63,052 nt of DNA, from contig JAHWGJ010000007.1 of NCBI GenBank assembly GCA_020054475.1, forward strand, positions 1 through 63,052, given 5' to 3'. This stretch comes from Thermoplasmata archaeon. Lineage in GTDB: Archaea; Thermoplasmatota; E2; DHVEG-1. Positions within the stretch are counted from its first letter, which is position 1. Every line of letters starts with the position of its first letter. The notes beneath the pieces are model-generated. The model did no database searches. It worked only from the letters and a program-made list of their open reading frames with translations, and was not told the origin of the DNA. A program made the translations under genes and the position numbers. Shown here piece after piece: positions 45,149-53,018 of this stretch.

Positions 45149-45610
45149 CTATTTTTTCTTTGAAAATTTTTTAATAGTCGAAACAACTTTTTTTGGGTTC
45201 ATCTGTCCATAATACTTTTTATCTACTACCATCAAAGGTCCTAGAGCACATGCACCAAGACATCTTACTGTTTCTAAAGAGAAATTTTTATCTGGTGTGG
45301 TTTCGTCGACATCAATATTTAACTGGCTTTTGATTTCATTGAGAATTCTTGGTCCCCCACGAACATGACATGCTGTGCCTGAACACACAGTAATGATATG
45401 TTTACCTCTAGGTTTTAGATAAAATGATTTGTAAAAAGTCGTTAAGCTATAAACATCGATCAAAGGGATATTCATTTTTTCAGAAACTTGTTTTAATATT
45501 TCTGGAGGAAGCCAACGATTTACTTCTTGAATATCTTGCAGTATTGATATTAGAGATGATTTTTTATAATCATGTTTTTTTAATATTTTGTCAATATCAG
45601 CTTTTTTCAC
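45149..45610 (-). CDS. NuoE-like 2Fe-2S thioredoxin-fold subunit (StnA-like)
   Basis: 153 residues. NuoE fold with the 2Fe-2S ligands CSGTACHVRGG (about 79-89) and CLGACALGP (about 122-130). The helical N-terminus (LISILQDIQEVNRWLPPEIL) is typical. First gene of the six-gene minus-strand operon. It relays electrons with NuoF. The promoter should lie in the 45.6-45.8 kb gap. Confidence 0.92.
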   Translation of the reverse strand: MKKADIDKILKKHDYKKSSLISILQDIQEVNRWLPPEILKQVSEKMNIPLIDVYSLTTFYKSFYLKPRGKHIITVCSGTACHVRGGPRILNEIKSQLNIDVDETTPDKNFSLETVRCLGACALGPLMVVDKKYYGQMNPKKVVSTIKKFSKKK

Positions 45611-45875
45611 TGAATAACCCCTAAATTGCTAGCTGGTGAATTGTCCTTTACTTTTAAAACTTTACGATTGCAATTACTTTTAAAAAATTTGTGGGTCAAT
45701 AAGTTGTTATATCAAAAAAATACCGTGTTATTAATCAAACAGGATATAAAACAGTCAATTCTGTTTTAGTAAATTATGCTATATTTGGCACAAGAAGCCA
45801 TTAGTATCAGGGATTCCCAAAAGATTAATATGCTTAAATTTAATGCTGCTCTCAAAAACTTTAGGAGTAAATTGT
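45611..45875. promoter_or_regulatory. Divergent promoter gap between redox operon and glutamate dehydrogenase
   Basis: About 265 bases without a gene. CTTAAATTTAAT (near 45833-45844) lies about 30 bases before the gdhA start and may be its TATA box; AGGAG (about 45863) is the Shine-Dalgarno. AATAAGTTGTTATATCA further left could serve the other direction. Shared control of ammonia/glutamate genes is plausible. Confidence 0.4.
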
Positions 45876-47138
45876 ATGTCAAAATCGTTTTTTGAAAATG
45901 TTTTAGAGCAGATAGATGCAACTGCTGAGAATATGTCACTAGATTCTGGAATCCACAAGATGTTAAGGCAACCGGAGCGTGAATTGACGGTTGCTATTCC
46001 CATAGAAAAAGATACTGGAGAAATAGAAGTTTATACTGGTTATAGAGTACAACATAACAGTGCGAGAGGTCCCTGTAAAGGTGGTATCAGATATCATCCT
46101 GATACTAACTTGGATGAGGTTAAAGCACTCGCAACATTAATGTCTTTAAAATGTGCTGTTGCTAACGTCCCATTTGGGGGAGCAAAAGGGGGCGTAACAT
46201 GTACTCCATCAAAACTTTCAAAAAAAGAACTTCAAAAATTAACAAAAAGATATGCAGCGATGATATTACCAATAATTGGGCCAAGATCCGATATTCCCGC
46301 TCCAGATGTTAATACAAATGCTGAAACAATGGGCTGGATTATGGATGCTATTTCAATGTATAAAGGTTCAACAGTTTTAGATATTGTAACTGGAAAACCG
46401 TTGGAACTCGGTGGATCTCTTGGTAGGAGAGAAGCAACAGGTAGAGGAGTAATGATTAATACAGTTGAACTTCTAAAAAAATTAAATAAAAATCCAAAGG
46501 AAACATCTATTGCAGTTCAAGGATTTGGAAATGTCGGATCAATTAGTGCAGAGCTTCTTGTTGAACAGGGCTGTACGATAAATGCCATTAGTGATGTTTC
46601 AGGAGGCCTTTACAACCCAGATGGATTAGATATACCTAAAATTACAAAATATGTTAACTCCAAACCCCAAATTTCCCTGCTCAAAGATTATAATCGTAAG
46701 AAAGATGATGAGATAATAAGTAACCAAGATCTATTGGAATTAGATATCGATGTCTTAGTTCCTGCAGCTCTTGAAAATCAAATTCATAGTGATAATGCTG
46801 ATAACATAAAAGCAGAGATAATTGTTGAGGGGGCAAATGGACCGGTTACCAAAAAAGGCGATGAAATACTTTCAGAAAGAAGAATATATATCATTCCGGA
46901 TATTCTTGCAAATAGCGGTGGAGTAGTTGTTTCATATTTTGAATGGGTTCAGGGAATTCAATCATTCTTCTGGGGAGTTGATGAGGTTAACAAGAATCTA
47001 AAGAATATACTGCTTAAATCCTTTGATGAAGTGTGGAAAATTTCAAAGGAAGAAAAAGCAACACTACGGGATGCTGCCTTCTTACTTGCTATGGGAAAAA
47101 TAGCTAAAGCAACCGAATTGAGAGGAATATTCCCATAA
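45876..47138 (+). CDS. gdhA: Glutamate dehydrogenase
   Basis: 420 residues from MSKSFFENVLEQ, with AGGAG upstream; an in-frame ATG 11 codons earlier lacks support. Catalytic lysine motif GPCKGGIRYHP (about 67-77), VPFGGAKGGV (about 100-109), and the Rossmann GFGNVGS (about 210-216). It interconverts glutamate and 2-oxoglutarate plus ammonia, hexameric. It is divergent from the redox/GOGAT operon, which hints at a joint glutamate module. Complete. Confidence 0.95.
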   Translation: MSKSFFENVLEQIDATAENMSLDSGIHKMLRQPERELTVAIPIEKDTGEIEVYTGYRVQHNSARGPCKGGIRYHPDTNLDEVKALATLMSLKCAVANVPFGGAKGGVTCTPSKLSKKELQKLTKRYAAMILPIIGPRSDIPAPDVNTNAETMGWIMDAISMYKGSTVLDIVTGKPLELGGSLGRREATGRGVMINTVELLKKLNKNPKETSIAVQGFGNVGSISAELLVEQGCTINAISDVSGGLYNPDGLDIPKITKYVNSKPQISLLKDYNRKKDDEIISNQDLLELDIDVLVPAALENQIHSDNADNIKAEIIVEGANGPVTKKGDEILSERRIYIIPDILANSGGVVVSYFEWVQGIQSFFWGVDEVNKNLKNILLKSFDEVWKISKEEKATLRDAAFLLAMGKIAKATELRGIFP

Positions 47139-47223
47139 ACTTAAAATAAAATTTTACTTATTGTATAAAGAAAATTAAAAAATTATTTGGAGAGATATCC
47201 TGAATAAGCGTCTTTGTAGATTT

Positions 47224-47406
47224 TTATAACTCACGTTTTACTTGATCTATTAATTTATCCATATTTTTGGTACCAACAGTGGTTACTATGGTGTCCAACA
47301 TTGCAAAAAAAATTAAATTTATATCGACGTCGTTCTTCATGAACTCATTAATAATATATTTATAAATTCCATTTTTTACTTTCATATATTTCTCATTATG
47401 TTCCAA
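47224..47406 (-). CDS. 60-aa protein of unknown function
   Basis: MEHNEKYMKVKNGIYKYIIN onward, mostly helical, no Cys, no signal peptide. Convergent with gdhA (85-base gap). Strong purines (GGAGGAAATGA) lie just before the ATG, supporting translation. Family not recognised. Confidence 0.6.
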   Translation of the reverse strand: MEHNEKYMKVKNGIYKYIINEFMKNDVDINLIFFAMLDTIVTTVGTKNMDKLIDQVKREL

Positions 47407-47505
47407 TTAAATCATTTCCTCCAACAATATTTGATAACAACTCTTTAATAATTAATTTTTCCTAAACGTTGAAAAACATCAGGGGAATTCAACCTATATC
47501 CTATA

Positions 47506-47520
47506 AGCCCACCAGCGGCT
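47506..47520 (+). repeat. 15-base hairpin motif AGCCCACCAGCGGCT, copy 1
   Basis: Stem AGCC/GGCT with loop CACCAGC. Identical to 50470-50484. The two copies bracket the two beta-helix genes. This copy has no T-tract behind it. Confidence 0.5.
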
Positions 47521-47661
47521 CCATGTTATTATCTAGCACGATAATTTCATTTTTTGCCATTTAACTATATTTGATAAATTAATCATTAAAAAATTAAAAT
47601 TTGACATTCATAGAAAATTTAAAATCAAATGACTTGAATATATGTTATTGGAGGGAGTGAT

Positions 47662-49122
47662 ATAAAGAAAATTCTTCCATTAATCATTATTATTCTTATT
47701 CTTTCTTCATTTTCAAATTTATCATTTGCAGAATCCTCAAACAATATTATTTATGTTGATGATGATGGAGGTGCTGATTATACAAAGATTCAGGATGCAA
47801 TAGATAATGCAAGTAATGGGGATACTATCATTGTTTATGAAGGAATATATTTTGAAAATGTAATAATTTATAAATCACTTAATCTAATTGGATCAAATAT
47901 AAATTCAACTATAATTGATGGAAATAAAACAGGGGATATATTGACAATAATAACTGATAGTGTAACAGTTAACAAATTCACAATTCAACATTGTGGTGAA
48001 AATTTTGAAGAACAAGGTAACACAGAAGAATCCGGATTAAGAATTCAATCAAATTTTAATAATATATCAGATATAAAATTTGTTGATAATTTAAATGGCA
48101 TATACTGTATTGAATCAAGTAACAATATAATTAGAAATTGCTATTTTGACAACAATATTTTTAGTGGAATTTTATTTCAAAATTCAGATGGAAATTATAT
48201 CGTTAATTGTAAAATTAATAATACTCAACTTTTTAATATATACCTAATAAGTTCTAATAAAAACATCATCGAATCGTGCAATATAACAAATTCGGGATCT
48301 TCATTCGCAATATCACATTCAATTGACAATAAAGTAATGAATTGTTCGATGATAAATAATAATCGTAATGGGATTTCTATTTTTTATGGTTCAACAAATA
48401 CAATTATAAATAATTGTACCGTGTATAATACCAATGAAAGTGGTATTAAAATAATGGATACCAATATTTCATTTATTAAAAATTGTAAAATTTATAATAA
48501 TCAGAAGGGCATCCATTTATTAAATGCTGATAATAATGAAATTATTAACTGTGATATTATTAATTCTTCAAATGAAGGATTATTCATTCAACATTCAAGT
48601 TACAATGAAATAAATAATTGTCAAATAAAAAATAATTCTAAAGGTATTTGGGCATATGATTCCTATTATAACTATATTTTGAAATGTATTATTGCTAATA
48701 ACAGTGATGGAATGTCTTTAGGTGATTCAAATTTTAATAAAATTGAAAAATGTTTAATTGAAAAAAATAGTATAGGACTTAAACTTTCTTATGCAAGGTC
48801 TAACGTGGTTGAAAAAAATAATATATCTTATAATAATAATGTTGGTATTCAATTATTATGGTCTTCTGCCAATAAAATAAAAAATAATAATATAATTAAA
48901 AACAATGAGCAAATTCAAATAATACAGGATGGTCCACAGCAAATTTTCAGATTTTTTGGTTTTTTTGGATTTATAATTAATGATTTAACAGGTAATCACT
49001 GGAGTGATTGGATTAGATTATTACCAAGACCCATAATAATTGAGATAACTTTCCGTTCTCGTATAATAATTTCATGGTTAAATTTTGATTGGAATCCATT
49101 AAAAGAACCATTTAAAATATAA
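47662..49122 (+). CDS. Secreted beta-helix protein with apparent ATA start
   Basis: About 486 residues if translation begins at the ATA at 47662. From there the frame reads KKILPLIIIILILSSFSNLS, a clear signal peptide, then YVDDDGGADYTKIQDAIDNA as in the protein at 35771. GGAGG lies 7 bases before the ATA, at Shine-Dalgarno distance. No ATG, GTG or TTG exists there in frame; the nearest in-frame candidate (TTG at 47941) would remove the signal peptide. So the start is either a real ATA or a mutated ATG. Parallel beta-helix repeats fill the body; the end is LNFDWNPLKEPFKI. Confidence 0.7.
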   Translation: MKKILPLIIIILILSSFSNLSFAESSNNIIYVDDDGGADYTKIQDAIDNASNGDTIIVYEGIYFENVIIYKSLNLIGSNINSTIIDGNKTGDILTIITDSVTVNKFTIQHCGENFEEQGNTEESGLRIQSNFNNISDIKFVDNLNGIYCIESSNNIIRNCYFDNNIFSGILFQNSDGNYIVNCKINNTQLFNIYLISSNKNIIESCNITNSGSSFAISHSIDNKVMNCSMINNNRNGISIFYGSTNTIINNCTVYNTNESGIKIMDTNISFIKNCKIYNNQKGIHLLNADNNEIINCDIINSSNEGLFIQHSSYNEINNCQIKNNSKGIWAYDSYYNYILKCIIANNSDGMSLGDSNFNKIEKCLIEKNSIGLKLSYARSNVVEKNNISYNNNVGIQLLWSSANKIKNNNIIKNNEQIQIIQDGPQQIFRFFGFFGFIINDLTGNHWSDWIRLLPRPIIIEITFRSRIIISWLNFDWNPLKEPFKI

Positions 49123-49145
49123 AATTAATAAAAAATAGGATAAAA

Positions 49146-50420
49146 ATGATTAAAAAATATATGAAGATAGGAATAATATTCATCTTACTAATTAATATTA
49201 TTTCTAATATTGGAGCGGGTAACGAGTTTTTTTTAAATGAATATGAATCTTTAGACAGTAATTATTTACATATTTATATCAATGGTAATGATGATTTCAC
49301 ACCAGAAAACGGTGTAATAGAGGGCGATGGTTCAAAGAATAATCCTTATATTATATCTGGTTTATATTTTGATGGTTCATATCAATATAGGCTTGATGAG
49401 ATAAGATGGAAAAATAAGATTTTTGAATTTATTATTAATTATTTTTTTGGAGAAGTAGAAAATGCATTAAAAATTGTTAACACCGATAAACACGTTATTG
49501 TTAGAGATAATATGTTTGTGAATTGGAATGAACCATTACCGCCTCAGGATCCACATTCAGAGGTTACAATATTATCAAATCATAGAAGTATTAAACTATC
49601 AAAAACTAAGAATATAACTATAGCATATAATAATTTTAAGAATTGTAATGAAGGGATTGATTGCTATGACTCTGATGTTGTAATCAATAATAATGAATTT
49701 ATTGATATTAATGGAGGATACCAAATTATAAATCTTAATAGGCAAATAAATTCAATTATTGAAAATAATATTTTTCAATCTTGTGAATGTGAAAAAGGTA
49801 TCAGAATTTATAAAGGAAAACAAAATACTTCAATAATTGATAATAATTTTAATAATTGTATTTTAAACCATGGAGCAATTGATTTTACTGAGTCTCAATC
49901 CTTAGTTAGTATATCAAATAATATATTAAATCAAATTGATGGTTATTCAATAATTGGCTCAAATGGGTGCATTGAAAATAATGAATTATCAAATTGTGAA
50001 ATTGCAATTAAAGTAGAGGATTCAATTGTTTGTAATAATCTGATTCACTCATCTGGTCCGGGTATTGCTGCTATTGGTTATTATGAGTTATATCATAATG
50101 ATATTGTTAATAATAGTGTAGGGATTGGATTTTATGGTGATGCAAAGGAAAATTCAACAGTATTTAGAAACAATATTACTGGTAATGGAAAAGGATTTTA
50201 TTGTATAACTAATAATCCCCCATCAATATTTTATAATAATATTTATGAAAATGATATTGGAATAAAAAATAATGCTGAAAATTATATGAATGCATTGAAT
50301 AATTGGTGGGGTGCATCAAGTGGTCCCGGAGGTGAGGGCGATGGTGATATTATAAAAGGTAATATTGAATTTAATCCTTGGCTATTAAATCCTGTTGTTG
50401 ATGCAGGTCGACAATTATAA
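49146..50420 (+). CDS. Secreted beta-helix protein, 424 aa
   Basis: Signal peptide (MIKKYMKIGIIFILLINIIS) and many Asn-rich beta-helix repeats (ISNNILNQIDGYSIIGSNG). It ends with a NWWGASSGPGG block like the CNWWG blocks of the 13-kb protein. It starts 23 bases after the preceding beta-helix gene, so the two form an operon. A T-rich hairpin follows. Probably an envelope protein that binds or processes carbohydrate. Confidence 0.75.
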   Translation: MIKKYMKIGIIFILLINIISNIGAGNEFFLNEYESLDSNYLHIYINGNDDFTPENGVIEGDGSKNNPYIISGLYFDGSYQYRLDEIRWKNKIFEFIINYFFGEVENALKIVNTDKHVIVRDNMFVNWNEPLPPQDPHSEVTILSNHRSIKLSKTKNITIAYNNFKNCNEGIDCYDSDVVINNNEFIDINGGYQIINLNRQINSIIENNIFQSCECEKGIRIYKGKQNTSIIDNNFNNCILNHGAIDFTESQSLVSISNNILNQIDGYSIIGSNGCIENNELSNCEIAIKVEDSIVCNNLIHSSGPGIAAIGYYELYHNDIVNNSVGIGFYGDAKENSTVFRNNITGNGKGFYCITNNPPSIFYNNIYENDIGIKNNAENYMNALNNWWGASSGPGGEGDGDIIKGNIEFNPWLLNPVVDAGRQL

Positions 50421-50469
50421 AATGATTAGTATGGATTTTTTTGGTGAGGCTTTGATGGATTGTTACTAT

Positions 50470-50492
50470 AGCCCACCAGCGGCTTTTTTTTT
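50470..50492 (+). terminator. AGCCCACCAGCGGCT hairpin with T-tract (copy 2)
   Basis: Stem AGCC/GGCT followed by a run of nine T, 50 bases after the beta-helix gene. This is a convincing terminator for the two-gene operon. The same 15-base sequence lies at 47506-47520. Confidence 0.65.
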
Positions 50493-50608
50493 AAAATTTG
50501 AATGTTCTAGCATATTTTAACCCAAATGGACCCAATAAAACTAATAAATTAGTATTTTGATAAGATTTTGAGAGTATATAGCAACTACTTACACAATACA
50601 GTTGTTCA

Positions 50609-50644
50609 CCCTGAGAATCGGTTGTTTTATGCTCCCCCTCAGGG
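50609..50644. other. Hairpin CCCTGAG/CTCAGGG
   Basis: Seven perfect pairs around a 22-base loop (50609-50615 with 50638-50644), C-rich first and G-rich second, opposite to the other hairpin candidates. It lies just upstream of the winged-helix pseudogene. Could be a regulatory structure or an RNA on the minus strand. Confidence 0.35.
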
Positions 50645-50671
50645 CTAATATTATTTATTAACGGTGAAAAA

Positions 50672-50986
50672 ATGAGAAAAAGTACGAAAATAGTTTATAT
50701 GACCAGAAAACAAATAAAGAGATGGTTAAGAGAAAAGGGGAGAACAAGACTTAAAAATTTATTTCTGTTGAGCCAGTAGGAAAAATGGGGGGTAACTGAT
50801 CTCGAATTTGAGCTAAATAGGGATCATAAAAATCTATGGAGAACCTTAAAAAAAATGGAGATTGATGGCTATACAAAAAATAAAGATAGAAAATGGTCAT
50901 TAACTGATAGAGGCGATAAAGCAGTTGTTAATGCAATAAATGCAGGTCTTATTCCAAAGGAAAAACGACCAATAGAGTATTATTAG
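50672..50986 (+). pseudogene. Winged-helix gene interrupted by in-frame TAG
   Basis: GGTGAAAAA precedes ATG. Codons 1-35 give MRKSTKIVYMTRKQIKRWLR onward, then TAG at 50777-50779, then the same frame continues to a second TAG, giving VTDLEFELNRDHKNLWRTL and KWSLTDRGDKAVVNA, a MarR/ArsR-like winged helix. Other genes here end with TAG in the usual way, so this is best read as a nonsense mutation. Confidence 0.6.
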
Positions 50987-51561
50987 TCTGTTTTCAGAAT
51001 GTTGAAAAATCCTTTTATGGTGTATAAGACACCACAAAAATAAAATGGACAACGCAGAGGAGTTAGTCAAAATGAGTATTATTTACCTATTTTCTAACAC
51101 TATTTTTTGATGTTAACATGAAAGGGGGGTTTTTTGACCATGAAAATTTATATCGCTTTTTCCAAAAATTAGCGATAACTAGAAAACGATATATAATGAA
51201 AAAAAAGAAATATACTAAAATATAACACTTTATATAAAAAAAATTATTTATAACCAAATAATAGAAAAAATTTAAAAAAAGGGAAAAAAATACTTTAAAT
51301 GCCCATATCAAAAAACATATTAATCATAAGATATTATGTCGAATTGAGAATAGAATTAACAGATAAACGAAATATACAATTTGTTAAGGATTTGTGAGGT
51401 ATAACTGAGGTTCTATGCTGTTGTATTGTTCTCCTAGCTTAAAGTAAATTGTAGTATTTGCAAGTAGGTTAGACGCCAGATATATAACAATGATCAAAAA
51501 TTGAATAAAATCAATAAAGAAATATTTTGAAATGTGTTACCAAATAATGGAGGGTGTATTA
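50987..51561. other. Gene-free region before the P-loop gene
   Basis: A minus-strand hydrophobic open frame (51087-51311) is probably chance in a poly-A/T stretch. TGAGGTATAACTGAGG (around 51397-51412) and GTTAGACGCCAGA (around 51469-51481) are GC-richer islands of unknown meaning. GGAGG at about 51550 is the Shine-Dalgarno for the next gene. Confidence 0.35.
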
Positions 51562-52077
51562 ATGAATTATAATGATTATATCAAGTCTCTAGAGAAAACA
51601 AATAATCTGCTTCTAATGAGAACACATATTAAGAAAATAAAGTTAAAAAACATTCCATTTATGATGAATAAAAATATTGTTTTTTCTAAGTACAATATTA
51701 TCAGTGGAGCTTATGGTGCTGGTAAAACTTTTTTAGTTCATTTAATTTATGATGCCTATACTATGGGTAAAACAGAACTTGAATGGCTAACGGAACATCC
51801 TGATTATAGAAATGCTACTGCTGAAATCATTTATAATTCAGATACAGAATGCAAATATTCATTTCCAAAGAAAAGTGAGGATTTTGATGACAGTAGATGG
51901 TTCGAGGAACATAAAGATATATGTTTTCTGTTTGATCAACCTGCTATTCTAAACAATAATATAGAAATTGATGGTTTTCTTAATTATCTTAAAGAAATTG
52001 ATGCTCAAATTCTATTGACAGTAGATGAAAAAAATGATTTCAACTTGCCAAGCGACTTCAAAAGAATTAACATTTAA
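51562..52077 (+). CDS. Small P-loop ATPase-like protein
   Basis: 171 residues from MNYNDYIKSL, with GGAGG 7 bases upstream. Walker A is GAYGAGKT (49-56); a Walker B-like CFLFDQPA follows near 130. The ABC signature and SMC arms are missing, so it is a shortened AAA/ABC-type domain. It lies about 140 bases before the third att copy. Function not determinable; it may belong to the older island. Could be an N-terminal piece of a longer ATPase. Confidence 0.6.
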   Translation: MNYNDYIKSLEKTNNLLLMRTHIKKIKLKNIPFMMNKNIVFSKYNIISGAYGAGKTFLVHLIYDAYTMGKTELEWLTEHPDYRNATAEIIYNSDTECKYSFPKKSEDFDDSRWFEEHKDICFLFDQPAILNNNIEIDGFLNYLKEIDAQILLTVDEKNDFNLPSDFKRINI

Positions 52078-52116
52078 GAGAATTAACTGATTAGCCGATT
52101 TTTATAAAGAAAAAAG

Positions 52117-52152
52117 GAGGATCGACAATGCAAACCTCCAAAAGTGTTTAAT
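52117..52152 (+). promoter_or_regulatory. RBS-sequestering hairpin with seven-codon frame
   Basis: GGAGG (52117-52121), then ATG at 52129, then CCTCC (52136-52140) able to pair with the GGAGG. The frame MQTSKSV ends after seven codons (52152). It looks like the start of a gene cut off before the att copy at 52220, or a leader peptide. Confidence 0.4.
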
Positions 52153-52219
52153 GAATCATACTTACTTGTGGTTCTTACGTACAAATGTATTGCTCTAAGC
52201 GACGAATACCAATGTGTCT

Positions 52220-52247
52220 AAGGAGGCTTACGGACTAGATCCAGCAC
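52220..52247 (+). repeat. att core 3 (degenerate rnpB 3' end)
   Basis: Same 28-base core with one change (ACCC to ATCC), orientation preserved, and different flanks. It lies 13.8 kb beyond copy 2. The mismatch falls in the P1 strand and would leave a G-U pair. It may mark an older integration, or the original chromosomal rnpB end. Confidence 0.8.
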
Positions 52248-52523
52248 ATAACCCTTACCTTTCGTTTTCACGTAACCCAATTTACATTTTCAATTTTTAT
52301 AGCAATTGGTCATTCAGGTCTTGCAATCGGTTTTCCTTTAGGTTATTATTAATGAACCTAAACAAAACTATAATTTTTTTTTGGGGAAGGTAATAGACAA
52401 TAATTAATCTAAATCACTAATCCTAATAAAATATTTTGATGCTATTGTATTTAAGAATTATTTAATATGAAAACTTTATATAATTATAAGACAATTTAAC
52501 TAAAGATATATGGCTGGAATTAT
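52248..52523. other. Gene-free stretch beyond att copy 3
   Basis: No credible frame. ATAACCCTT directly after the core is the reverse complement of AAGGGTTAT that follows att copy 2. AACTTTATATAATTATAA (about 52470-52487) is a likely promoter for the gene at 52524. Confidence 0.4.
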
Positions 52524-52910
52524 ATGATTTATTCTATACGAAAAAAATTATTTATCATTTTAATCACCATTTCTATAACTATATCAATTAATATTGTTAA
52601 TGCAGAAAAAATAAAATCAAATAATTATAATGAATATTCTAATTCAATAATAACAAATTCATATTTTAATCAAAATGATTATTACTATAGGTTGTTTTAT
52701 GTAGGAAGAATAAAGGATTTAAATAGACAAGAAAACTTTATCTCTTTTGATGCTGTTAATCTTTATAGGATATCATTTATACGATCGAGTGATTGGAGTT
52801 TTTGGGAATATTCATTATCCCATTATGAAGAAACATATCATCAACATGAAAATTATAGGTTTTTTGGGATTCTAAGAGATAATATTATTGTAGGAATTTT
52901 TTTCAAATAA
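52524..52910 (+). CDS. Secreted protein, 128 aa
   Basis: MIYSIRKKLFIILITISITI is a signal peptide or anchor, followed by an Asn/Tyr-rich region and an aromatic C-terminus (YRFFGILRDNIIVGIFFK). A TATA-like box lies about 45 bases upstream. No Cys. Unknown family; codon use as in neighbours. Confidence 0.55.
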   Translation: MIYSIRKKLFIILITISITISINIVNAEKIKSNNYNEYSNSIITNSYFNQNDYYYRLFYVGRIKDLNRQENFISFDAVNLYRISFIRSSDWSFWEYSLSHYEETYHQHENYRFFGILRDNIIVGIFFK

Positions 52911-53018
52911 TATTTAAATTCTTAAAATACAAATATATCTCTAATTTATTTTTTACAAAACAAAAATTATAAATAATAATATCTAAATAATTAATTAAAA
53001 AAATGAGGATAATTTAAA

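Noticed and set aside
47941-49122. TTG at 47941 as start of the beta-helix protein
   Set aside because: It would remove the signal peptide and the YVDDDGG block that match the paralogue at 35771; coding evidence continues without a stop up to 47662.
50777-50779. TAG as pyrrolysine codon
   Set aside because: Many genes in the window end in TAG, and no Pyl methyltransferase or tRNA-Pyl is seen, so a nonsense mutation is the simpler view. Left as a question in the findings.
51087-51311. Minus-strand 74-codon hydrophobic frame
   Set aside because: Phe/Tyr/Ile-rich because it reads an A/T run; no ribosome site and no plausible topology.
33445-52247. Integrated plasmid or virus with replication genes
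   Set aside because: No replication initiator, capsid or packaging gene recognised in either interval.
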